Shown here piece after piece: positions 1 to 5,469 of a stretch of 8,516 nt of DNA. Each line of letters opens with the position of its first letter. Within the stretch, counting starts at the first letter, position 1. Below the pieces are notes generated by a model, which did not search any database, was not told the origin of the DNA, and worked only from the letters and a program-made list of their open reading frames with translations. Both the position numbers and the translations under genes were made by a program. Source of the DNA: Collinsella sp. (GTDB taxonomy: Bacteria > Actinomycetota > Coriobacteriia > Coriobacteriales > Coriobacteriaceae); the NCBI GenBank assembly GCA_018378775.1, contig JAGZWV010000060.1, forward strand, positions 1-8,516, written 5' to 3'.

Positions 1-68
1 AGCGGATCAAGAAGTCCCTCGGGTGGCTGAGCCCGATGGAGTACCGCAGGAAGCTTGGATACGCCTAG
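1..68 (+). CDS. IS3-family transposase, C-terminal fragment (cut by window edge)
   Basis: Reading from base 3, 21 codons run to a TAG at 66-68 and give RIKKSLGWLSPMEYRRKLGYA with no earlier stop. The core SLGWLSPxEYRR, just before the stop, is the usual tail of IS3-family OrfB transposases (DDE integrase, rve domain), where it follows the catalytic core. Only the tail is visible, so activity cannot be judged. The stop lies 5 bases before a sequence that looks like an IS3 right end (74-98), which supports the call. The fragment is short, so the family call rests on the motif and the neighbouring IS-like end. Confidence 0.72.
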   Translation, partial: RIKKSLGWLSPMEYRRKLGYA

Positions 69-73
69 GCGCG

Positions 74-98
74 GTCCAAGAAATCGTCCGCACCCCCA
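74..98 (+). mobile_element. Probable right terminal inverted repeat of an IS3-family element
   Basis: Just after the transposase stop lies GTCCAAG-N7-CGCACCCCCA. A GTCCAA block near the end and a terminal CA are typical of IS3-family right ends, whose left ends begin TG and carry a matching TTGGAC. The element would therefore end at or near base 98. The left end lies outside the window, so neither the inverted-repeat match nor a target duplication can be checked. Confidence 0.55.
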
Positions 99-128
99 AG
101 CCTCTATTTAGGAACTATTTCACCGCAA

Positions 129-153
129 CCGCCCAGTAATCCGCTGGGGGCGG
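129..153. other. Small hairpin in the IS-exporter gap
   Basis: CCGCCCAG (129-136) pairs with CTG plus GGCGG (144-153) around a 7-base loop, with a two-base bulge. No T run follows, so this is not an obvious terminator. A second small palindrome, CGGAT-cactt-ATCCG, lies at 161-175. No gene was seen in the gap 99-259. Confidence 0.3.
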
Positions 154-191
154 AGGAAAACGGATCACTTATCCGCTCGCCGATTTGTGTC

Positions 192-218
192 TTGAAAAAT
201 GTATATAACGACTATAAC
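192..218 (+). promoter_or_regulatory. Candidate promoter of the EamA exporter
   Basis: TTGAAA (192-197) and TATAAC (213-218) resemble -35 and -10 boxes. The spacer is 15 bases, shorter than ideal. Transcription would begin near base 225, which puts the ATG at 224 at the very end of the message and favours the TTG start at 260 with its strong ribosome site. The -10 region overlaps the proposed operator. Confidence 0.4.
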
Positions 219-220
219 GT
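201..220 (+). promoter_or_regulatory. Candidate operator A (tandem TATAACG)
   Basis: GTATATAACGAC (201-212) is followed directly by a second TATAACG (213-219), giving two direct half-sites 9 bases apart. The 12-mer matches 11 of 12 bases with the reverse complement of 7630-7641 upstream of the GntR gene, and the TATAACG core recurs at the PTS promoter (1488-1497, reverse). It overlaps the presumed -10, as expected for a repressor site. That the local GntR protein binds it is inferred. Confidence 0.45.
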
Positions 221-259
221 AGTATGAAACATATTGGAAACAATACCGAGGAGGCTGCG

Positions 260-1342
260 TTGAAGAAAAGCAATCTGGGCTATGTGCTGGTGCTGATCGC
301 CGCGCTTATGTGGGGCAGCATCGGAATCTTTGTAAACGGCATCTCGGCCATGGGCGTTTCGTCTCAGAGCATGGCGGCCTTTCGCCTGTTGTCGGGTGCC
401 GTCTTAATGGCTCCGGTCTTGGCGTTCATGGGTTGCCAGGGAGGCGATCGTGAGGGAAAAGCATCGGGTCCCCTGGCACTGTTCAAGGCAAGTCCTAAAG
501 AGCTTGTTCCCTGTGCGCTTCTTGGCATTATCGGCCTCGCCACCGCTAACACGCTTTATTACGAGTGCATGGGCGAGGTGGGCATGTCCACGGCCTCGGT
601 GCTGCTCTACACCTCGCCGGTGTTTGGCGTCATGCTCGGCCGCGTGCTTTATCGCGAGGATGTGACTCCCAACAAGCTCGTTGCTATCGCTTTTAATATC
701 GGTGGCTGTGTACTTGCAGTGACCAATGGCGACCTTTCCGGTTTCCATTTTTCGGTTTGGGGCGTCACGTCGGGCGTGATCGCGGGCTTTTGTGGCGCGT
801 CGCTCGCGGTGTTTAGCCGGATAGCAACCAAGACGGTCCACCCGCTGGCTGTCACGTTTTGGGGCCTTGTTTTTGGCGGTGCGGTTATGGCGGCTATCGC
901 GGCTCCGTGGCCAGATGTCGCCGCGGCAATGTCGCCACAGCTGCTGCTGCTGTTCTTTGGTTTTGGACTCATCCCCACAGCCGTGGCCTATGTCTTATAT
1001 ATGCAGGGTCTGTCCATGGGGCTCGAGACGTCGAAAGTTCCCGTCGTAATGTCATTCGAGACGGTCGTCACCGTACTGGTGGGCATTGGTGTCTACGCCG
1101 AGCCCGCCGGCGCGATTAAAGTCCTGGGCATCGTGCTGGTGCTCGCGTCCATCCTGATTATGAACACCGACTTCTCCAAGCTGCGCAACAGTGTGTTTGT
1201 CGGTCATGTCATTGAGAGCATGACCTTTAAGCCCAACGCGTGGTGGACCGAAAAATCTCAGGACATGGATCTGTTTAAGGAACGCACCGGCATTGCGCTG
1301 GAACCCACCGTACAGGAAAGCCCCTGGTACTTCGTGCGATAG
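260..1342 (+). CDS. EamA/DMT-superfamily transporter (probable exporter)
   Basis: Membrane protein of the drug/metabolite transporter superfamily with two EamA repeats and about ten hydrophobic segments. Repeat 1 begins near ALMWGSIGIF and ends near GGCVLAV; repeat 2 runs from about GVTSGVIAGF to VLASILIMN. The repeats show the family's LLYTSPVF and GLIPTAVAYVLY-type helices. Family members often export amino acids or metabolites, but the substrate cannot be read from the sequence. I prefer the TTG start at 260 (360 aa): GAGGAGG at 248-254 sits 5 bases upstream. The in-frame ATG at 224 (372 aa) has no ribosome site and lies against the presumed promoter. The last 58 residues, after the final membrane helix, form a polar, Trp-containing tail, making the protein longer than the roughly 300 aa usual for the family. 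The operator-like motif upstream links it to the PTS/deglycase genes; a role in exporting the released amino acid is speculative. Confidence 0.88.
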   Translation: MKKSNLGYVLVLIAALMWGSIGIFVNGISAMGVSSQSMAAFRLLSGAVLMAPVLAFMGCQGGDREGKASGPLALFKASPKELVPCALLGIIGLATANTLYYECMGEVGMSTASVLLYTSPVFGVMLGRVLYREDVTPNKLVAIAFNIGGCVLAVTNGDLSGFHFSVWGVTSGVIAGFCGASLAVFSRIATKTVHPLAVTFWGLVFGGAVMAAIAAPWPDVAAAMSPQLLLLFFGFGLIPTAVAYVLYMQGLSMGLETSKVPVVMSFETVVTVLVGIGVYAEPAGAIKVLGIVLVLASILIMNTDFSKLRNSVFVGHVIESMTFKPNAWWTEKSQDMDLFKERTGIALEPTVQESPWYFVR

Positions 1343-1400
1343 GGGATTGCGCGCAGGGTCTGACCTGGGGTTATCCAGCTAGCGCCGGCCTACCCAGCCA

Positions 1401-1417
1401 AACGTTTCGAGTACGTT
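1401..1417. promoter_or_regulatory. Small inverted repeat upstream of the PTS promoter
   Basis: AACGT (1401-1405) and ACGTT (1413-1417) form perfect 5-base arms around 7 bases, about 75 bp upstream of the PTS -10 box. The same stretch holds two near-identical ACGGTC blocks (1429 and 1450 regions). It could be a regulator site, but arms this short arise easily by chance. The rest of the 1343-1479 gap shows no gene and no terminator with a T run after the exporter. Confidence 0.2.
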
Positions 1418-1479
1418 AAACCCGTCAACGGTCGATTTTCACCCGCGAACGGTCTTTATACTAATTAGCAATATAAGCA

Positions 1480-1498
1480 ACGTATAAGACGTTATAAT
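1480..1498 (+). promoter_or_regulatory. PTS operon promoter (-10) with candidate operator B
   Basis: TATAAT (1493-1498) is a consensus -10 box about 27 bases before the EIIAB ATG. I see no good -35 at 17 bases (TTAGCA lies at 22). On the reverse strand, 1480-1496 reads TATAACGTCTTATACGT, matching 13 of 17 bases of operator A (204-220). The site overlaps the -10, a layout suited to repression. The whole 1455-1510 island is strikingly AT-rich for this genome. Confidence 0.5.
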
Positions 1499-1524
1499 GA
1501 CCATAACGAAAAGGAGGAGGCAAG

Positions 1525-2448
1525 ATGAATCAGATCATTCTCGCATCTCATGGCGGCCTGGCCGCAGGCGCCAAAGACACGCTCGAGATGGTTCTCGGCG
1601 ACGTGTCGAACGTCCACGTCGTGTCGCTTGCTCGTGACGACAAGGAGCCCATCACCAACAAGGTGGACGCCATGATCGCCACGTTCAACGCGGACGACAC
1701 CGTCTATGTGCTGACCGATATGCTCGGCAGCTCGGTCAACAACAACATGGTCGAGCTTTCCAAGAACGGCACGAAGTTCACGGTTGTCAGCGGTTTCAAC
1801 ATCCCGCTGGCGCTTACGCTCGCTATGAGCCCCGTCCCCGTCAAGGGCGCCGAGCTCGCGGCCCTCATCAATGAGGCCCGCACCGGTCTGACCAACCCCA
1901 ACGCACCGGTCGAGGCCGCCGCGGCTCCCGCCAAGAAGGCCAAGGCGTCCCGTCACAGCTCCGGTCCCGCCAAGATCGTCCTCGCACGTCTTGATTACCG
2001 TCTGCTGCACGGCCAGGTCGTCTTTACCTGGACCACCAAGGTTCAGGCCGAGCGCATCATCGTCGTCGACAACGCTGCCGCCAACGATGACATCAAGAAG
2101 GGCGCTCTTAAGCTGGCCAAGCCCCAGGGCGTTCGCCTGAACGTCTTCACCGTCGAGCGTGCCCTCGCCAAGATGGACAAGCTCAACACCCTCGGCGAGC
2201 GCGTCATGTTCGTCTTTGGCAACACTGCCGAGATGCTGCAGTTCTGCCAGGGCTACAAGCTCGACGCCATCAACCTGGGCGCCACCGCCAACCACGACGG
2301 TGCCGATCAGATTGGCGGCAAGGACAGCTCCGTCTTCTTCGACGCCACCCAGAAGGCCGACGTCAACCAGCTGCTCGACATGGGCATCAAGCTCTACGTC
2401 CAGCAGACCCCTACGTATCAGAGCGTCGACATCGACGCCAAGCTGTAA
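1525..2448 (+). CDS. PTS mannose-family fused EIIA-EIIB subunit
   Basis: Cytoplasmic phosphocarrier of the mannose-fructose-sorbose PTS. The EIIA domain (about residues 1-122) has ASHGGLAAG with the expected phospho-accepting His9 and the LTDMLGSSVNNN segment. An Ala/Pro/Lys-rich linker (about 124-148) joins it to the EIIB domain (149-307), where RLDYRLLHGQV carries the expected active-site His162. Phosphate would pass from HPr to His9, then His162, then to the sugar carried by EIIC-EIID. At 307 aa it has the ManX-type architecture; the Salmonella gfr system uses separate A and B proteins. AAGGAGGAGG (1511-1520) precedes the ATG. EIIC begins 36 bases after the stop. Codon use is strongly biased to C-ending codons, suggesting high expression. 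Family and active sites are clear; the substrate is inferred from the deglycase downstream. Confidence 0.93.
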   Translation: MNQIILASHGGLAAGAKDTLEMVLGDVSNVHVVSLARDDKEPITNKVDAMIATFNADDTVYVLTDMLGSSVNNNMVELSKNGTKFTVVSGFNIPLALTLAMSPVPVKGAELAALINEARTGLTNPNAPVEAAAAPAKKAKASRHSSGPAKIVLARLDYRLLHGQVVFTWTTKVQAERIIVVDNAAANDDIKKGALKLAKPQGVRLNVFTVERALAKMDKLNTLGERVMFVFGNTAEMLQFCQGYKLDAINLGATANHDGADQIGGKDSSVFFDATQKADVNQLLDMGIKLYVQQTPTYQSVDIDAKL

Positions 2449-2484
2449 ACAACCAGGCTTTTGCCTGACTGAAAGGAGAAGGGT

Positions 2485-3279
2485 ATGAATACGTTCATCA
2501 GTGCGGTGCTCGTCGGCCTCGTCGGCGTGTTCTGCATGTGGGACTCCCGCCTGCTCGGTCGTCTTAACTTCGAGCAGCCCCTCGTTGGCGCTACGCTCGT
2601 CGGTCTGCTGCTGGGCGATGTGCCCACCGGCCTTGCCGTCGGTGCCGCCGTCGAGCTCGTGTCCATGGGCCTGGTGCAGGTCGGCGCTGCCGTTCCGCCC
2701 GATATGGTCCTGGGCGGCATCGTGGCCGCTGCCTTTGCGTGCCTGACCGATGCTTCCGCCGAGACCGCCATGACGATCGCCATCCCGGTCGCCGTCCTGG
2801 GTCAGCTCCTCGGCATCGTGTTCCGTTCCATCATCGCCGCCCTCACCCATGTGGCAGATAGCGCGATCGATAACGGAAAGTTCAAGACCGCCTACCGTAT
2901 GCACATCTGCGCCGGCTCCGGTCTGTACGCCATCATGTACTTCCTGCCGATCTTCCTCGCCGTCTTTGTTGGCACCGATCTGGTTCAGGCCATCGTCAAC
3001 ATGGTTCCCGAGTGGCTGTCCACTGGTCTTAACGTTTCGACCAAGATCATGACCGCCTACGGCTTGGCCCTGCTGCTCACCATGATGATCAAGAAGGGTA
3101 TGACTCCGTTCCTGTTCATCGGTTTCCTGCTCGCCGCTTACCTCAACCTGTCCGTCATCGCGGTCGCTCTGATCGGTGTGTGCCTGGCTGTCGTCTTCAT
3201 GGGCTTCAAGTTCAACGGTTCCCATGCAGCCGCCGGGGTCGATTCCGACTATGATCCGCTCGAAGACGACGAAGACTAA
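2485..3279 (+). CDS. PTS mannose-family EIIC subunit
   Basis: Integral membrane channel subunit of the mannose-fructose-sorbose PTS, 264 aa, close to the family norm. It has the family's GLLLGDVPTGLAVGAAVELV block (residues 40-59) and VQVGAAVPPD (64-73), followed by hydrophobic segments to about residue 240. The C-terminus is acidic (DYDPLEDDED) and faces the cytoplasm in this family. With EIID it forms the translocation path; EIIB phosphorylates the incoming sugar. The start has AAAGGAG about 7 bases upstream, and a small hairpin (CAGGC-tttt-GCCTG, 2454-2467) sits just before it in the 36-base gap. Its TAA overlaps the ribosome site of the EIID gene, so the two are probably translated together. 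Confidence 0.93.
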   Translation: MNTFISAVLVGLVGVFCMWDSRLLGRLNFEQPLVGATLVGLLLGDVPTGLAVGAAVELVSMGLVQVGAAVPPDMVLGGIVAAAFACLTDASAETAMTIAIPVAVLGQLLGIVFRSIIAALTHVADSAIDNGKFKTAYRMHICAGSGLYAIMYFLPIFLAVFVGTDLVQAIVNMVPEWLSTGLNVSTKIMTAYGLALLLTMMIKKGMTPFLFIGFLLAAYLNLSVIAVALIGVCLAVVFMGFKFNGSHAAAGVDSDYDPLEDDED

Positions 3280-3292
3280 GGAGGAACACACT

Positions 3293-4126
3293 ATGGCAAC
3301 CGCAACCAAGGACGTGTCCCTGAACAAGAAGGTCAGCCAGTTCTTCTGGCGCTCCTGGGCCATCCAGGCCTCTTGGAACTACGAGCGTCAGATGAACATG
3401 GGCTTCCTCTACGGCATGGTTCCCACGCTCGACCGCCTCTATCCGGACGAGTCCGACCCCAAGCAGCTCGCTGCTAAGAAAGAGGCTTACCACCGTCACA
3501 TGGCGTTCTACAACTGCACCCCGCAGACGAGCGCCTTTATCCTGGGCCTCACCGCCTCCATGGAGGAGGAGTACGCCAAGGATCCCGAGAACTTCGATCC
3601 CGATTCGATCAACGCGGTCAAGACCTCCCTTATGGGCCCGCTTTCCGGCATCGGTGACTCCTTCTTCCAGGGCACCATCCGCGTTATCGCCTTTGGCCTG
3701 GGCGTTCAGCTGGCTCAGCAGGGCTCCATCATGGGCCCGATCCTGGCCATGCTCATCTCCATCGTCCCCTCTGTGCTGATCACTTGGTTTGCAGCCAAGA
3801 TGGGCTATCAGGGCGGCCACGAGTACCTGAGCAAGCTTCAGGGCGGCGATCTCATGGAGAAGCTCATGTATGTCTGCGGCATCGTGGGTCTTATGTCCGT
3901 GGGCGGCATGATCGCTACGCTGATCGGCGCCACCACCCCGCTGCAGTTCGCTGAGGGCACCGTCGTTATCCAGGACATCCTGGACGGCATGATGCCCCAG
4001 ATGATCTCCCTTGGCCTCACCGGCCTTATGTACTGGCTCATCAAGAAGAACGTCAACACCGGTTGGCTTCTCGTGATCGCCATTGTGGGCGGCATCGCCC
4101 TCTCCGCGGTCGGCATCCTGGCCTAG
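3293..4126 (+). CDS. PTS mannose-family EIID subunit
   Basis: Membrane subunit unique to the mannose-type PTS, 277 aa. The start at 3293 is set by AAGGAGG (3278-3284) with 8 bases of spacing; the open frame extends further upstream into the EIIC gene but without a ribosome site. Family signatures appear in order: RSWAIQASWNYERQMNMGFL (residues 20-39), a YNCTPQTSAFILG segment (73-85) where many relatives have FNTHP, and SLMGPLSGIGDSFFQGTIR (112-130). Several hydrophobic segments follow to the C-terminus. The gene lies 13 bases after EIIC. The Asn-Cys-Thr-Pro variant departs from the common Asn-Thr-His-Pro and may reflect a substrate other than mannose, which is inference. The FrlB-type gene downstream points to an Amadori compound. 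Confidence 0.93.
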   Translation: MATATKDVSLNKKVSQFFWRSWAIQASWNYERQMNMGFLYGMVPTLDRLYPDESDPKQLAAKKEAYHRHMAFYNCTPQTSAFILGLTASMEEEYAKDPENFDPDSINAVKTSLMGPLSGIGDSFFQGTIRVIAFGLGVQLAQQGSIMGPILAMLISIVPSVLITWFAAKMGYQGGHEYLSKLQGGDLMEKLMYVCGIVGLMSVGGMIATLIGATTPLQFAEGTVVIQDILDGMMPQMISLGLTGLMYWLIKKNVNTGWLLVIAIVGGIALSAVGILA

Positions 4127-4151
4127 TCGCGATTAAGCGCCTAACCGCTTT

Positions 4152-4193
4152 CCCCCGGGGGCCTGCCTGGCATCCCATACCCCAGGCAGGCTT
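4152..4193 (+). other. Strong hairpin between EIID and the deglycase gene
   Basis: A CCCCCGGGGG palindrome (4152-4161) runs into a perfect 10-bp stem, GCCTGCCTGG (4161-4170) with CCAGGCAGGC (4182-4191), around an 11-base loop. No T run follows, so complete termination is unlikely. A stem at this place in an operon commonly stabilises upstream mRNA ends or lowers downstream expression; that role is inferred. Confidence 0.5.
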
Positions 4194-4204
4194 CCATCCC
4201 CAAA

Positions 4205-4235
4205 ATGCGACAATGGGACAGTCCCTTTGTCGCAT
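4205..4235. repeat. Near-perfect 31-nt palindrome (likely dispersed intergenic repeat)
   Basis: ATGCGACAATGGGAC (4205-4219) and GTCCCTTTGTCGCAT (4221-4235) are inverted copies with one mismatch and a single central base. Such a tight palindrome resembles short dispersed repeats between genes of Coriobacteriia (from memory, not checked). It lies in the 199-base EIID-frlB gap, 14 bases after the larger hairpin. A further small stem (GCGCC 4281-4285 with GGCGC 4295-4299) precedes the frlB ribosome site. Confidence 0.5.
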
Positions 4236-4325
4236 CCTCAATGGGCCGGCGACTCGGTCCAAACCACGGTAACCCTGCGAGCGCCCGGCAATGTGGCGCC
4301 GCAAAAAATGAAAGGAATGTGTCAG

Positions 4326-5309
4326 ATGTACGAGATCGACCTTAACCTCCCTAAGCAGATCGTCGCTGACGTCCTGTCCAACCACGAGATCCACAGCGTC
4401 GCCTTCGTCGGCTGCGGTGCCTCCATGTCCGACCTTTACCCCGCCAAGTACTTCCTGGCCAACAACACGGACAAGCTGAACGTTCAGATCTTCACCGCTA
4501 ACGAGTTCAACTACGACACGCCTTCCTGGGTCAACGAGCACACCTTCGTGATCACCTGCTCCCTCGGTGGCTCCACGCCCGAGACCGTCGAGGCCAACAA
4601 GACCGCCAAGAAGCACAACTGCCCGGTCGTCTCCCTTACCAACAAGGCTGGCTCCGCTCTGACCGTCGACGCTGACTACGTCATCGTTCACGGCTTCCAC
4701 GCCAACTTCGCTGCCAAGTGCGAGAAGCCTGGCTATGCCATCGCTCTTGCTGTCGAGATCCTTCAGCAGACCGAGGGTTATGACCACTACGAGGACATGA
4801 TCACCGGCCTCACCAACGTCTTCGAGCTCTGCGAGAACGCCGCTCAGTCCTGCAAGAAACTCGCCAAGAAGTTCGCCGAGGACTTCAAGGACGACAAGAT
4901 GATCTACTTCATGGCTTCCGGTGCCTCCGAGAAGATGGCTTACTCTCACGCCGCCTTCCTGTTCACCGAGATGCAGTGGATCGACGCCGCCGCCTACAAC
5001 ACCGGCGAGTACTTCCACGGCCCGTTCGAGGTTTCCACCGAGGGTAAGCCCTACGTCTTCTTCATGTCCGATGGCGCTACCCGTCCGATGGACGCCCGCG
5101 CCCTCACCTTCCTTGAGCGCATGGGCGCCAAGGTCGCTCTGATCGACTCCAAGGATTACGGCCTGGCTGACGCCGTGCCCGCGAGCGTCGTCACCTACTT
5201 CAACCCGCTGCTGCACCTCGCCGTTATGCGCGAGTACGGCAACCAGATCGCCGAGGCCCGTCAGCACCCGCTGACCATGCGTCGCTACATGTGGAAGCTT
5301 TCCTACTAA
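4326..5309 (+). CDS. frlB: FrlB-family fructosamine 6-phosphate deglycase (two SIS domains)
   Basis: Cytoplasmic enzyme expected to split a 6-phosphorylated Amadori product (for example fructoselysine 6-phosphate) into glucose 6-phosphate and the free amine. At 327 aa it has the family length and two SIS domains, about residues 20-150 and 190-305. Visible motifs are FVGCGASMSDLYPAKY (27-42), TCSLGGSTPETVEA (77-90) and MASGASEKMAYSHAAFLFTE (196-215). NTGEYFHGPFEV (225-236) contains the Glu228 and His231 expected to be catalytic. The C-terminus HPLTMRRYMWKLSY closely resembles that of Bacillus subtilis FrlB as I remember it. The start at 4326 has AAAGGA (4311-4316) at 9 bases; ATGs at 4308 and 4317 are too early or abut that site. 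It is the fourth gene after the PTS and is closed by a terminator. Alternatives within the family are a glucoselysine 6-phosphate (GfrE-like) or other amino-acid-fructose deglycase. Confidence 0.88.
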   Translation: MYEIDLNLPKQIVADVLSNHEIHSVAFVGCGASMSDLYPAKYFLANNTDKLNVQIFTANEFNYDTPSWVNEHTFVITCSLGGSTPETVEANKTAKKHNCPVVSLTNKAGSALTVDADYVIVHGFHANFAAKCEKPGYAIALAVEILQQTEGYDHYEDMITGLTNVFELCENAAQSCKKLAKKFAEDFKDDKMIYFMASGASEKMAYSHAAFLFTEMQWIDAAAYNTGEYFHGPFEVSTEGKPYVFFMSDGATRPMDARALTFLERMGAKVALIDSKDYGLADAVPASVVTYFNPLLHLAVMREYGNQIAEARQHPLTMRRYMWKLSY

Positions 5310-5342
5310 TCACAAGTAAGTAGACCTTACGGGTTGATTGAG

Positions 5343-5375
5343 AGGGGATGGGGTTTGCGCCCCGTCCCCTTTTTT
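5343..5375 (+). terminator. Rho-independent terminator of the PTS-frlB operon
   Basis: AGGGGATGGGG (5343-5353) pairs with CCCCGTCCCCT (5360-5370) as an 11-bp stem with one T-G wobble and a 6-base loop, followed by six T (5370-5375). This is a textbook intrinsic terminator 34 bases after the deglycase stop. It separates the PTS-frlB transcript from the HAD gene. Confidence 0.9.
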
Positions 5376-5410
5376 GCTTTGGGGAGGGCGTATCCGTCGC
5401 GCCACAAAAC

Positions 5411-5454
5411 CCCAGATAAAACCTACCAGAATAAACCTGTCCCTTTTTGGCAGG
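5411..5454 (+). repeat. 44-nt intergenic repeat, copy 1
   Basis: This block begins CCCAGATAAAACCT and ends CTTTTTGGCAGG. It matches 7545-7588 at 38 of 44 positions with no gaps, in the same orientation. The ends can fold: CCTACCAGAA (5422-5431) against TTTTTGGCAGG, with one mismatch and one wobble. It lies directly before the HAD ribosome site. The pairing pattern and spacing suggest a small dispersed repeat family, not a regulator site of one gene. Confidence 0.7.
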
Positions 5455-5469
5455 TGGGAGGAGATGCGT

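Noticed and set aside
3176..3292. N-terminal extension of EIID into the EIIC gene
   Set aside because: The frame is open but the ATG at 3293 has an ideal AAGGAGG and gives the normal family N-terminus.
1492..3363. Long antisense open frame of 623 codons under the EIIAB and EIIC genes
   Set aside because: It is opposite strongly supported PTS genes, is full of low-complexity Asp/Glu/Gly/His text typical of the reverse frame of C-ending codons, and has no family motif.
4227..4325. Upstream starts for the deglycase (4227, 4308, 4317)
   Set aside because: They would run through the repeat region or lie before or against the AAAGGA site; 4326 has correct spacing and the family start.
4053..5267. 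Antisense open frame of 404 codons under the EIID end and frlB
   Set aside because: Same codon-bias shadow effect; the sense strand carries clear EIID and SIS-domain genes.
5338..5469. Longer HAD protein starting in the terminator and repeat
   Set aside because: The extension would translate the terminator and the 44-nt repeat; the HAD fold starts at MIKAVLFDMDG.
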